From: Spirometra erinaceieuropaei
Taxonomy: Eukaryota; Platyhelminthes; Cestoda; Diphyllobothriidea; Diphyllobothriidae
Assembly (NCBI GenBank): GCA_902702965.1
Contig: CACRXP010000018.1
Span: 595,253 to 659,252, forward strand
DNA length: 64,000 nucleotides
Direction: 5' to 3'
This document shows, one piece after another, positions 33,113 through 44,546 of this stretch. A program made the position numbers and the translations under genes. The notes beneath the pieces are model-generated. The model was not told the origin of the DNA and did no database searches. It worked only from the letters and a program-made list of their open reading frames with translations. Positions within the stretch are counted from its first letter, which is position 1, and each line of letters opens with the position of its first letter.

Positions 33113-34591
33113 GGACTACGGTACCCAAAGTCTGACAGCGCGCAGCCTTGATCAGTACAACGTGGATGCCTGTTGTCTGTCTGAAGGTCGACTTCCTGAC
33201 TCAGGCTCCCGCGAAATAAAGATCCCGGGAGTCGAATCACACTTGACCCTGTATCACAGCGGCCCGCGCGACTCTTCTGGTCGACACGGTGTGGCGATCG
33301 CCCTATCGCAACAAGCGGACTCCGCGCTACTTGCTTGCGAACCAGTCAATGACCGAATGGCTTACGTGGGACTGAAGGGTCACTTCACGAACATTCCTAT
33401 CGTCTATGTGTACGCACCAACCTCAGCTGCCGAACAGCGCGATAAAGAGGCGTTTTACTCGCAGTTGCATGCGTTAGTTGAAAGACTGCCTCGCCGCGAC
33501 CTGCGGATTGTTGCTGGCGATTGGAATGTTCGAACTGGACCTGGTGACCCCACAACCAGTCATCTTTTGGTCGCTTTGGACTGGGTTCACGATGTGAAAA
33601 TGGTAAGAGATTGCTGAACTTCGCTGACCAAAACCGACTGCTTGTCACCAACGCATATTTTCAACATCGCAAAAAACATCTGCTGATCTAGTATTCAAAC
33701 GACGGTCATACGGTCAGTCAGATTGACTACATACTATTTAGCTCAAGGTTCCGCAGCTGGGTTCACGATGGCAGATCGATGCGTGGTGCCGAGGCTGGTA
33801 ACGCCCATGGGTCGGACCATGTCCTCGTTCGTACGCGCTTGAAAGATCATCTCGCATCCGCGCCAAAAATGCCACGTCCCATACGCCTCGATGTCGCCAC
33901 AATGACTGGATCAGCGAAAGAACCCCGCAGTTGTGTTCAGACGGCTCGAGCTAGGTCCTTTAACGATGGCTGCTTCCGCCAACTTCGAAAGATGACGGCA
34001 AAATCGGCCAGGGACGACCGGAAGCAATTTTGAGCTGAAATAGCGACCCTCATGGAACAGGCCTCGAACGTTGGTGACACTCGAAAACTCTACCGTCTGA
34101 CCCGCCAAGTAAGCAGTGAGCCCTCTACACTGTGTGTCTGTTCGCAACGTGAATGGCGACTTTAATGCTGACAACTCGGTCAAAGTCGAGCGCTGGCGTG
34201 AGTACTTCGACCACCATCTCAACTTCGATACCCAACCCACCACGCCCTTGCTCTCCTCTTCATCGGTGTTTCTTCCCTCTCCCAGGCAGTGCCATGCGAC
34301 CCCCTCTCTGAAGGAGAAGTCGTCGATGCCATATGAATGCTACGCAACAATAAGGCATCCGGAGAGGACGGTATACCCGCTGAAATCTACAAGTCTTGTG
34401 TGGACACTCCGGCGCCCTGGCTCCCTGGGATGATTGAACGAGCGTGGGGAGACGACGTTGTTTCTGATGACTGGGGCTTAGGCATCCTTGTACCTATACT
34501 CGAGAGGGTAAATAAGACAAGATGCGAGAACTACCGTGGCGTAAGCCTCATCGACGTTGCTGCGAAGATCTTCGCTACTGTACTACTCAGG
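33113..34591 (+). mobile_element. Non-LTR retrotransposon: EEP endonuclease and start of reverse transcriptase
   Basis: The frame 33111-33617 contains ACCLSEGRLPDSGSREIK, GRHGVAIALS, YVGLKGHFTNIPIVYVYAPT and LRIVAGDWN, an EEP endonuclease. A frameshift near 33590 gives LLNFADQNRLLVTN, VSQIDYILFSS and GNAHGSDHVLVRTRL (the SDH motif). The second lesion area 34020-34330 holds NADNSVKVERWREYF. The reverse transcriptase starts at 34337 with NKASGEDGIPAEIYK and NYRGVSLIDVAAKIFATVLL, then ends abruptly at 34591 at the join to another repeat, so the catalytic YADD region is missing. RTE- or CR1-like; the clade is not resolved. Confidence 0.85.
34337..34591 (+). pseudogene. Truncated reverse transcriptase N-terminal part
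   Basis: Open for 85 codons: MLRNNKASGEDGIPAEIYKS, then WGLGILVPILERVNKTRCEN and RGVSLIDVAAKIFATVLLR. These are RT blocks 1 and 2. The stop falls in unrelated repeat sequence. Confidence 0.85.
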
Positions 34592-34684
34592 TGATTCCAC
34601 CTTCCCCTCCACCACCTGAACTCAGTGTTAAGATCCCGAGTCCACTTCTCTCTCTCTCTCTTCCCGTTCCCAGTCACAAGTGCA

Positions 34685-34900
34685 CATATGGTCCCACGGC
34701 ATCCACGTGCTATAAATACTGCACTCCTTGTGCCACCAGTACCCTTATCTGCGATTGTCTCTGATGATGGGTTCGAGTGAGAATCCGAAAAGTCCGACCA
34801 ATAAATTTCTTGCTCCAGTGATCATATCTTCGTCTTCTGAACTGCTACCTGGAACTCGCCTGTTCTCTTCCATCAGCGATGTCCAGATTGTGCCCCACAG
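34685..34900 (+). mobile_element. Hammerhead repeat unit with TATA-like box
   Basis: GTGCTATAAATACTGCACTC (about 34709-34728) precedes the hammerhead motif by about 45 bp and CCTGGAACTCGCC follows it. The same order (CCTATAAATATTGCAC, then hammerhead) occurs at 59430-59520. This looks like a pseudo-LTR-type unit with an internal promoter. Confidence 0.6.
34757..34798 (+). ncRNA. Hammerhead ribozyme motif, decayed
   Basis: GUCU, CUGAUGA, extra U, stem II GGGUUC/GAAUCC (one G-U pair), then GAAAAGUC and CGAC. Core bases are intact, but stem III ACGU has become AAGU and one stem I pair is lost. Confidence 0.6.
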
Positions 34901-35560
34901 TAAGGTGGACGCAGAGACGGCGGGTGGGGGGGGGGTGCGAATTAGCTTATAATAATGCCAGACTTGCGTAGTACCTACGCACCCCCTCCTCCCCCCGCCC
35001 CCCCCCCTCCCCACCTGAGCCCAGTGTTAAGATCGGAAGCGGGATCGGGCGCAGGTGGCTGACAAGGCATGAACCTTCACTGAGGCATGCCACCACACTC
35101 CCGGATCCACGCACAGAGAACCAAGATTTCACACAAGGGGGGGGGGTCAGCTCAGATCCTAACAGAATGGAAGTTCCATATAGACCACAATAGGAAAACC
35201 CGACTCTTCGTCCCGAGAGGAAGACCGAGTTACCCCGTCAGTTGTCAGCCTTCAAAGTCACGGCTTTCAGCGCAACTGTGGTAGATTCAAGCGCATCAGA
35301 TTGCTCATGACGAGGAATATACGCTGAGAATTGACCTCATTTTCTCCCTTCCCTCTCCCAGACACCAGTCCACTGTCCGAGCCTGTCAGTTGTCTGATGC
35401 GGAGATTCGGCGCAGTGGATGAGAGCCCGACTGGGCTTGCTTCACATACGCCCTGTTCCCTCCCCCTCCCCATCCACCGCACAATTCACCAGGATATCGT
35501 ACGAGGGTGGAGAGGCAGGCGACTCGAAGCACACAAGAGTTAGTATAATAAAGGTCACAC
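34885..35560. repeat. Dispersed repeat family D, copy 3
   Basis: Contains GTCCAGATTGTGCCCCACAG, C-rich runs, CACCTGAGCCCAGTGTTAAG, CGGGATCGGGCGCAGGTGG, GATTTCACACAAGGGG, GTCCCGAGAGGAAGACCGAG and CCCAGACACCAG in the order seen at 5.9-6.5 kb. Confidence 0.65.
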
Positions 35561-35883
35561 AAAGGAGCCATTGCAGTCTGACTCTCGATCTACCAGTCGG
35601 TCACTCCATGCGCATACACTGGGTCGACTAAGAGGTCTGAGTTAGATCATCAGCCAGCAGCCACAGTCGGGTGAAAGCTGCCAGCATTGTCATGCACCGT
35701 GCCAGGAAATGTCCACCCTTTGCTTTAACAAGTCATGCGTTCGTCAGGGAAGCCGAAATGCAATTGCAAACGGGGGGAGGATACACGCCTCGACTGTCCG
35801 AAAGCACATAAGCCTATAGCTTGTTAGAGACACGGCATGCAGGTCTGGCCGAAGGATAAATGAGTGGAATGAGAAGGGGGAGG

Positions 35884-35922
35884 GAGGAGGAGGAGGAGGA
35901 GGAGGAGGAGGAGGAGGAGGAG
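35884..35922. repeat. (GGA)n microsatellite
   Basis: About thirteen GGA units. The flanking stretch 35640-36700 shows no supported gene. Confidence 0.95.
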
Positions 35923-36724
35923 AGCCAAGGATATGGTCTGGGAGAGATGCATGATGGGGTAGAGGTTTAGGAAAAATAGTTGTTAGAATCTACAGGATCA
36001 GGAATAGAAGTGTTAGGAGGTGCAAGACATCAGAATTGAAAGATAAAGTCACGTTATAACTGGTTGAAAGCACTCAAAACTGCAAGTAGTCTGTTAGAAC
36101 ACGTGGCATGCAAGTCTGGCCGGCTTATTTGACATCAGCGAGAGCGGCCTGAAGAGAATTCCAACAGCAGACCGATGTTGAATTGATAGCCAGCAGGATG
36201 CAGTAGTGATCGAAGAGCTGACTTGTGATTTCGCGGTCGTCCAACAGTTCCAATCGTTCAATCCTATAGGGAAGACGGGAGTCGTTGAATGCAATAGCAA
36301 ATAAAAGCCCTGGACTGATAACTCCAGTGCCTCAGTTACATGTCAGTAGCCTGAGTGCCATCATTGCGATGCCCCACATCTTTGTTTACTTGCCTCCTGC
36401 GTCAAGGTCGGCCATCCACCGGGCCTGTGAGCGGTTCCAGGAAAGCTGACCTTACCACTGTCTGACCGACTGCAACACTCACGCAAGCGTGCATCAGACA
36501 GTCAGCCGTCCATATTCTTCTGAAACCCGTGACTGTCCGGCAAATACAGCACAGGTCACTAGGCGCACGACCCCGCTGGGTAAGGTAATGCAACACACAC
36601 AACTTGGGTCTGATCCCACAAGCCGACACCGATTTCCCTCCGACATGACGCACCGCCGTCAGCACAGGCGCTGGCACCGCAAGTAGCCACCACCGGGTTC
36701 TGTACATAGTAAATCCTCTCATTC

Positions 36725-36982
36725 GGTGAGATGTGGTTACGTAGCCCCACCCGCTGGATACAATACTGTTGTGGTTGGGGTTATGGTTAGGGCAACTATT
36801 TCCCAGCCACTCAAAGTACAACCGCGCATTCCCAATAGCTTTTCTTTTGCATACAACTGCTTGACCTCGTCGCCTGTGCGTTCCCCGGCCCCACCTGTAA
36901 AAAGCCCTATTACCACCAGTCCAGTATTACAGGTGGCTAGGGTTTGTTTACTTTAGGTGGGGCTGCATAACCAAATCTGACC
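36725..36982 (-). mobile_element. MITE with 27-bp inverted ends and 8-bp target duplication, copy 1
   Basis: Ends are GGTGAGATGTGG...AGCCCCACC and GGTGGGGC...AAATCTGACC, imperfect 27-bp inverted repeats. Flanks are TCTCATTC (36717-36724) and TCTCATTT (36983-36990), an 8-bp duplication with one mismatch. The interior has GTTGGGGTTATGGTTAGGG. It is in opposite orientation to copy 2. No ORF. Confidence 0.85.
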
Positions 36983-36989
36983 TCTCATT

Positions 36990-38190
36990 TTAGTGCCTTC
37001 GGTCTTATCCTGTTAATGTGGACTTACTGTGGTGTTATGAGCACATCCACTGCGTAGACGCTACAAACATTAGTGGCCGACAGGACGTTAGCCCTTAGAG
37101 CGTGGGATTTAACGTTCAATGATCAAGGAAACCGCGCCCAACCTTCGAATTTTCTGACGGTTGGGGTTGAGGTGCTGTTGGGTGATAGCGGCAAATAAGC
37201 CAGGAGAAGTAGTTCCAGTTTCCATCTTTTTGTCAGTATTCTCTTCACATCAAAAGTGATCGTCTATTCAGCGTATCGACTGCAAAAATGATTTGGACAA
37301 ATTAAACCATGGAAATCGTCCGGAAGCTGGAGGTTTGAGAATGCGCCACCAGTGCAAAAAAGAAGGGAATTTAGACTACTATCCGGTGACACTACAAACC
37401 TCCACAAAAACACATCCCCCTTGACTCAAGGTGTGCACGTCTGTTTTGCGACCCAAGACCACGGGCAGAAGAATTCGACGGTACGTGGAGCTTTACTGAG
37501 CCGGGTGCAACACCCGTCTCCCCCTTTCTGTCTAGTGATCGATAACCCCTAACGGATGTACGCCTAAAAAGAAATGCCGTTTCAAGTCATTACATACTAC
37601 AGGAGAGAACTCCAATGGAAACGAAGATTACTTATGTCCGTGTCGACCAGCACAGCCGGGAGTAACTTTATCAATTTCTGGGCAAAGCGTTTCACTTATG
37701 GGCATCAAAGATTTTTCAGTTTACGAGAGTTGTAGAGGTGGCAAGGTCACAGTCGCGCCCTGAAAATCTAGGCTGAATAGAGCAAATTCAAGAGGGGAGA
37801 GGGAACTGGCAGAAGTGTTTAAAGAAAATCCCGCAGGTGTCATGGGAAACTCCGACGACGCATTCCTTTCGGAATTGGGCAGAAAGTCTGACGATGTTTA
37901 TCAAGGCAGCTATACAGGAGGGCGGCTGGCGAAAACCGAGTACAATAGCCGACAAAATGTGATCAATTCGACCAGTTCTTAATGTCTGTGTGGGGTTGTC
38001 CCAATGCGCGGCCGAAGACGTAGCAGAACCCAGCAGAGCAGGACAGTGTTGTCTACCGTATTCCTTGCGCTGGTTGTCCTGCAAATATGCAGGCCAGACT
38101 GGAGGAAAACCGGAGACTTCATATACGGTTGTGGACCTCTGGACCTCCCCCCCCCCCCCAATCCAATAGGAGTCCTGCTGTAGAAACCCT
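36990..38190. other. No supported gene
   Basis: Short ORFs only. A minus-strand ORF 38084-37788 has no recognised domain. A poly-C run lies near 38149-38159. Confidence 0.4.
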
Positions 38191-38201
38191 GAGAAAATGT
38201 G

Positions 38202-38466
38202 GGTTAGATGTGATTATTTAGCCCCACCAGCCACCTGTAGTACGGGACCGGTGGTAATAGGGGTTTTTACAGGTGTGGCCGGGGAAAGTACAAGCGACGA
38301 GGTCAAGTAGTTGTCTGGAAAGAAAACTATTTGGAATGCGCGGTTGTACTCTGAGTGGTTCAGAAATAGTTGCCCTCACCCCTAACCCCAACCCCTACCC
38401 CTGGTCCTAACCCCAACCCCAACAGTATTGTGTCCGTCAGGTGGGGCTACATAACCACATCTTACC
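38202..38466 (+). mobile_element. MITE copy 2 with perfect 8-bp target duplication
   Basis: The left end is GGTTAGATGTGATTATTTAG and the right end, in reverse complement, is GGTAAGATGTGGTTATGTAG; both then read CCCCACC. The flanking duplication is AAAATGTG at 38194-38201 and 38467-38474, exact. Near the right end lies a degenerate CCCCTAACCCCAA tract about 50 bp long. An 8-bp duplication fits hAT or Merlin superfamilies; there is no transposase to decide. Confidence 0.9.
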
Positions 38467-38802
38467 AAAATGTGTCCACCAAAGGCTGCACTTGCCATCC
38501 ACAGCAGTGCGGCATAAAGTGCATACACAGCAATACCGTGTGGAAGTTAGTGACATTGTCACAGACCGGGCAAGGAAACTCTGCGCTCGTCGAAGATACT
38601 GGAACGAAATTATGGTGTTGAGCCCGTGATCGAATGAGTAAAGACACTGCGACACCGTAAGGAGTGAAAAAGCAGACTGGTAACTGTAAATCAACAATCT
38701 CATCGTAGAGTGATAACTATGTTTGCGGGCGGTGTTCGGAGTCTACGGGTCCTATCCCCTCAAAAAACAGCATCTGTAGGATTACTCGAGAAGGATATAC
38801 CA

Positions 38803-39159
38803 TTAACAGCTTCTCTTGGAGTGCGATACCCATCGCTCCACAGTTCTTTTACATAATAAGGACTTTGGCGCCATCTTAATCAAACGTTTTTTGGTCAGCG
38901 TCATCACAGGGACAGATGGTATAAAATTCCAGCCGAGTTCGCGCTCCTCGGTAATTAGGGTTCGTCGTGGTAGGTGGCTACGGGGCATGCACTGAATAGC
39001 CCTGCCCGAACGCAGATCCAAAACGGTACTTTGTAGATTAACAGCATAAAAGAATGTCTCAGGTTTAATAAAAATCTGCCGAAGTGAGAACATACCGCGC
39101 AGTAGTCTCTGATGGCAGCGCATTGTATATCTCATTGATTGTCCACGAATGAACTTCAC
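38803..39159 (-). CDS. Unrecognised ORF
   Basis: 118 codons, open on the minus strand with a strongly basic C-terminal part (TKKRLIKMAPKSLLCKRTVE) and no low complexity. The ORF begins at GTG; the first in-frame ATG is eight codons in. Immediately upstream in another phase is GGCTGGCTGGAG, not a clear acceptor. I recognise no family. It may be a decayed gene or repeat. Confidence 0.2.
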   Translation of the reverse strand: MKFIRGQSMRYTMRCHQRLLRGMFSLRQIFIKPETFFYAVNLQSTVLDLRSGRAIQCMPRSHLPRRTLITEERELGWNFIPSVPVMTLTKKRLIKMAPKSLLCKRTVERWVSHSKRSC

Positions 39160-39824
39160 TCCAGCCAGCCGAAAGAAACCTTTCAGAGATGAAAAAAAGG
39201 AGACAGTGATGAGAGCGACAAGCGCTCGAATGCAGGCGACAGCAGCGTGTCTGGAATATCGTCTCTCAGTTCAAGCAATTTGGCGCTCTAAACTTCTTCT
39301 CTTTGGAAATTGATAAAATTATGTGTTCACAGTCCAGGTTTCCGGTTTTAGAATCGTCACTAGCCCAAAACAGATCCCCAGCGCGAACAAGTGCACCGGG
39401 GTATCAGTGATTCCTAAGGAAATTAGTCGAAGATCCAAATTGTCCATAACCCTACATTATGTTAACGAGGTTCAGTAGAGTGCACTGCTTGTTCATATGC
39501 GTACACTTACGCGTCAATCACTTTACAGTCTACATCGGAAAGTTGAATGCGAACCTGCTTCAACCATACTACTTAAGGGGAAACCGCTTCTTCATCCACA
39601 TCGACAAGGAGTCCCAGTACGACGTCAAATCTCTTATCAAACGGCATTGCGGTGGGCCTCCCGCCTACTACACGTTGCGGTCTTACCGTAGGAAGGGGTC
39701 AGGCCCTCTCCAGTGGCACACTTCGGCACTAATCGTCACTATTCTGTTAGCTATTCTGGACTGCACGGCCCCTAGAGCTAAAACATGCTGACGGTCCTAT
39801 TGATCAAAGATGGACCCTCGTCTA

Positions 39825-40363
39825 CAGTGTGTGGCCGATCTCAATGAAATGTTGGCCGAAATTCTAAAATGTGTTTTCGATTAGGAAGGATTACTTAGGT
39901 GGGGTTGTAATGTTGATTAGCTTGCGACATAATCCTATAGCATTTCGGACTCACCAGGATGTCGTCCCTTGGATGCACTCCTTCCTAACCTCCTGCAGAA
40001 ACCGTACTCGGTAAAAAAATGACTACATAAGTAGCTTACATTTTTCCTATTGATTTTTGATGGTCTTATAAATTCAAAAATATTTTATAGTAAACGTGCA
40101 CAAAAATAAGCTTGATTTTACTCATTTGGTAGAATATAACATTGTTTTTGCATTATATGCACGAAGAAGGTGTATATTAAGGTTTTAAAAAAGTTTTTAA
40201 TTGTGAGATCAAGAAGAGGTCAAGAAGAAGTGCATCCAAAAGCCGACATCCTGGCGAGTCCGAAATGTTATAGGATTATGCTGCATGCATGATTATGCTC
40301 CTTCCCAATCGAAAACGAATTTCAGAATTTCGGCCAACATGTCATGAGATCGGTCAAGCACTG
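39825..40363. mobile_element. Tc1/mariner-like foldback element, subfamily B, TA-flanked
   Basis: The left end is TA|CAGTGTGTGGCCGATCTC. The right end in reverse complement is CAGTGCTTGACCGATCTC, followed by TA. The left arm (about 330 bp) is longer than the right (about 160 bp), so the right arm has an internal deletion. CTACATAAGTAG lies in the left arm. Ends starting CAGTG with TA duplication are typical of Tc1. Confidence 0.85.
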
Positions 40364-40369
40364 TACTTC

Positions 40370-42100
40370 CTTAAATATAGTGTCCCGCATGACGTGAGCA
40401 CGGGGTATTGGGGCTCCGGTGGAGAAGCACACCAGTTCGCCTACGAGGCAGATAAGACGCAAATGGCCAGCCCAACTTGTCAGACTTTGGCAGCACGCAT
40501 GGTTCAATGCAATCACTATGTGTAAAAATAGAAACACGACTGAGCAGTCAGGTAAAATCAGATCCAGTAGTAAAAGGTATGGCTTACCGCTTTTTCTGGT
40601 CATCCAAGGACCCACAGGCTGAAAGTCCGGGTAATTCACAGGATCTGTCGCGAAAACTGCGAACCATAATTTCGCCAAATTTGTCGTTCATGTTGACCTA
40701 TGTTAAGTGTTGCAAGGAGATTATTGAAAGTGAGATCGAACACAACGCCAACGTAAATGTCAAATTAGATTGAGGCAGCCTGCGCTAGTAATGCTTGAAC
40801 TGGCAAGAATACACAGAAGAGATCACCCCTTCCAGCGCAGGAAACACAAGGCCGAATTAGCGCACTCTCCAGACCGTTCGTGCAGGACTAACTCATAGCG
40901 TTAGGACCTGAACCAACGAGAGGCACTGTGTAGTACCCCACCCTCGGTGGCCGCCAGGATGTGCTTACGGGCCCCATCCGACCCCCTTCCTGCACGTCCG
41001 CACCACTTGCAGTTCACGCATTCTATGTGGTGAGGCTCCCTACGTTGTACTGTCACGCCTGGCCATTCATGCTAACTAACCAGCCTCGCCGCTGATCTGA
41101 ATAACTGTAGGCTGGCCAAGGACTGGCGCCCTGCTCTGACTGACTCACATTCGCTGGCCGCCAGCCAATGGGATCGCTTTGCTTTAACTGTATTCCCTTA
41201 TGCACAGAACACAATTTGCACATTGACCTTCTCCACACTTCCTCCAAACTAGACTTAGTCTAGAAATGTTGGCTTATAAGGAAGCCGCTTAAGGCGATCG
41301 GTTAGCGGAATAGATGTGAGAAACATCGCACGTATCCGCCTCGGATGGCAAGTTTAGACAGGCAGGGGCACTCATTGACTGTCGCAGGACGTTGGACTTT
41401 AAACCGACTGACCCCGAGTTCAAATCTCACATCTAACCAGCTTGCGGCGGAGGAAAGGGGGTGGTGGCAGGTCTTTGTCGGCAAACTTTTAAAAACAAAT
41501 TCAAGTGTTGGCTCTCGCAATGCTTTAAAGTAGCATTAGAAAACTTAGTTTCCACACCCCCTTCCCAACCCCGAAATTCAAGTTGGCACGGGTACGTGTG
41601 GGTGCAGCGACTCAATCATAACATGCTTAGTGTCGCTTAGGGTGTTATGGGCTGCTTTTAAAAGATGCGCGGTGTGGGGGTTTTAGTGTGCTATTGAGCG
41701 GGTTCATGTTGGTGTTTTACTGGATAGGCTGTGGATAGGTGACATTTCTAAGCTACTGAAAATCTCCTTTGAGGCAGACATCAGTATGACATATCTCGAA
41801 GACCGAATCTCGCATATTCAGGAGAACGCCAAAAGTAGGATCAAGAACTTAGATGGGTTTGTGAGGAAAACGAGAACGGCCCACAGTAAACTAATTTTAT
41901 AATAAAAGGGTCATAAAAGGGAGAAAATTGGGCCACGGACTTGACTAGGAATCAAAGCAGGTGTTATTTCAGAACAGTTGCATTTGGGTGAAAGGTAAAT
42001 CCAACCTGCAAATGCTGAAATACTGCAGCAAGACCATGATCTAATCGTAAACTTCTCCGTTGTAGCAACGTTTTAGTCCAGGCCCAGTATTAAGAACCTT
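40370..42100. other. No supported gene; one B-box-like site
   Basis: GAGTTCAAATCTC near 41418-41430 resembles a polymerase III B box, preceded by GTTGGACTTTAAACC, like a tRNA anticodon arm. The A box is unclear. It may be an eroded tRNA-derived SINE. Confidence 0.3.
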
Positions 42101-42117
42101 GGAGAGGCGGGTTAACT

Positions 42118-42426
42118 ATGAGCACCCAATGTATATGGGGTCTTACAGCGAGAAGACGAAAGGGTGTGGAGTCCGCCTGTGGAAAGTTTTGGTTCAAGAA
42201 CAAAGCGCACAAACGAAGGGTCGAAGACTACACTCCTGCACCCGACCTTCTGTCTACGTGGCCAGTATTCACCAATATCAGAAAAGGCACTCGTACGGAC
42301 GAACCCACCTACATTGGTGGCCTAAGTTCAGTTCCAGATAAATTTTCCAAGTCAAAAGAAAGTCCCTCTGGTTGTGTTTCGACCAACTGCCTATTCACTG
42401 CGACGGAATGTTACACTGCGACTTAG
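42118..42426 (+). CDS. Unrecognised ORF
   Basis: 102 codons from ATG, rich in Lys, Arg, Ser and Thr, without low-complexity runs (GKFWFKNKAHKRR, PTYIGGLSSVPDKFSKS). No domain, promoter or splice context is recognised. It could be chance. Confidence 0.18.
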   Translation: MSTQCIWGLTARRRKGVESACGKFWFKNKAHKRRVEDYTPAPDLLSTWPVFTNIRKGTRTDEPTYIGGLSSVPDKFSKSKESPSGCVSTNCLFTATECYTAT

Positions 42427-42504
42427 CTGAGAGACCTATACAATTCCGAGACAGGTCGTCGAGCCCGTGAGACGGCGACACTAGGACTGGCTCGGCGAAG
42501 ACGG

Positions 42505-42605
42505 GGGGATGGCGGAGGCGGGAGGAGGATGAGGAGGGGGGAGGAGGAGGAGGAGGATGAGGAGGAGGAGGAGGAGGAGGAGGAGGGGGAGGGGGAGGAG
42601 GGGGA
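42505..42605. repeat. (GGA)n microsatellite
   Basis: About 100 bp of GGA/GGG/GAT triplets. The reverse strand yields artefactual poly-Pro and poly-Leu ORFs. Confidence 0.95.
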
Positions 42606-42619
42606 AATAAAGAATCTGC

Positions 42620-44050
42620 ACCGAGCATACTAAAATAACAGTACAGACGCCAACGAGGTCGCAATTGTCAGCTGCCGTCGCCAGCTGTACTAGAAGCTCA
42701 GAGATGCAACACATATCGGGTTAACCTACAGGATATTCGGACCGTGGCGGAATTGAGAACCTTTTTGAAGCCATCAAGGCCGCCCACAACTCAGACAATC
42801 AGAACCATGTAGCTCCGCAGTTAGGTTTACAAATACTCGATCAACGGACTGCCCTAAATGGAAATCAATGCCGGTCTAGACCAGTGTCGACCATATTGAC
42901 GGTAACTAGATCATTTGACTCAACTGGCAGTGTTGAAGTCCAGGCGGTAGACCTCGTTGCACAGCTAAAAGTTTTGTTTGTTCCCAAAAGTGCTACTAAT
43001 GAGGTAAAATACCCATCCGGGCATCAATCCCATTAACCTCCTACATAGACCAAAGTAGATGCAATAAAACTACGCTGAATGGATACGGAAATCATCCTCC
43101 TGCTAGAAAAAGGTAGCCCACGTCCTGCCTACGCCTTACCCCATCAATAGCTGTCTGACATGGTCTGATAGTGGACTGGCGCATGTGGGAGGGAAGTGGG
43201 GGTGTGAGGCCGACATTGGGGAATCCACTCCACGATAAACACGAGAATTGGTTCTACCTTGGCACAGCAAGTCATGGCTTGGAAAATTGCCGACTGAATG
43301 CAAGGCTCGACCCTCGGAGCCAGCACTGTGTGCGTGTGGAGTGACTGACTGGAGGATTGGGAATCAAGCGCAAGGGCTACTCCTTTGTCTGGCCCTTCAA
43401 GTACTCTCCCACAGAGCCGCCTCTGTGGAGGATCAGGTCGTGTGTGGCACGCGCAGACGGGTTGTTTAACTTTTCCAGACACTGTGCTCTCGCCCACCTC
43501 AGGCCGTCTTAACACTATCCTGCCGTCAGAGCAAGGTGGTTTGATGGGGTGAAGTTCGGCAGAAGCTGCGCAAGTCCACCCTGCCATAAACGACCAAGCA
43601 ACCGTTCTGCGCTTACTCCGTGGTGCCCACGGTGGGCATCGTCAACTGCAGCAGTCAAACTGTCAATTTGCCCTGTGCTAACGCTACATAATGGTCGTCA
43701 AGGCCACTATTGTGAGGACAGGAACGTCAGGAAGAAGGGGGCCGTCTTGATCGAGGGCTACCGAAATCGTTCGCATGGAGTGGACCATGGAACGCTGCCC
43801 GGCGAAGGTTAATTGCGAAATAGCTAGGTCCTTAGGACTTACAAATAATCAGTCAAGGCGCATGCAACGGCACTACCTTCAGATGTGGCAGAGTAACCGG
43901 CTGATCGGTTACTATAAAAGTCCCAAATCATGCTGACGCCATCCAGCCGCTAGAAGGCATAATCTTGGAGTCTTGAACTGCTGTGTCAGCGGCATGATAG
44001 AAACAACCATCTTAGAACACTGATAAAAAGGAGATGAAGGGGGAGGAATG
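42620..44050. other. LCMT1: No supported gene; LCMT1 3' exons looked for and not found
   Basis: A minus-strand ORF (43587-43144) overlaps repeats and lacks LCMT1 motifs. I searched the reverse complement for a DRFG-type motif and the FLDE-type motif expected in LCMT1 C-terminal exons without success. Confidence 0.35.
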
Positions 44051-44053
44051 CAC

Positions 44054-44334
44054 CTGTTCGTAGTTTATGAAGCCGGCCTTGATAAAGTAACTTGAAAGAC
44101 TTCGAATCAAGGCTTCGGAGGAGACCGTGGGTATGTAGACGAGAACACATTCAGCGAGGAAAAGGGTTGGAAGTTCCGGTGAAAGCTTTGGTCCCGCCTC
44201 CGATGTACACAGTTGCTCAATGAGACTGGAGGGCGGAAGTCGTAGGTCATGACTCAGGAGATGGTAGGAAGCAGCATTCAAACTTCGGTGTGACTCAGGC
44301 GTGACCCCTTCGAGGCCGGACCGAGGTGGGGCAT
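44054..44334 (-). CDS. LCMT1: Leucine carboxyl methyltransferase 1, third coding exon in window
   Basis: 281 nt. It begins after a pyrimidine-rich acceptor (CCTCCTCACGTTAG at 44348-44335) and ends at CAG|GTGCAT. The intron before it is phase 1 and the split codon joins as TAT. Residues include APPRSGLEG, SYHLLSHDLR and PTLFLAECVLVYIP, the conserved ECVLVY segment, then GFINYEQ. This matches the region of human LCMT1 reading IAECVLVYM and FINYEQV. Donor phase is 0. Exons for the remaining ~120 residues should lie at lower coordinates, possibly outside the window. A reading frame runs from this exon into the microsatellite upstream as poly-Ser, but that is intron. Confidence 0.9.
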
Positions 44335-44390
44335 CTAACGTGAGGAGGTCAAATGGAATTAACAACAATGGTTCACCGACATGAGATGAC

Positions 44391-44546
<156 letters not shown>

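Noticed and set aside
42481..42714. Poly-Pro and poly-Leu ORFs
   Set aside because: Antisense of a GGA microsatellite.
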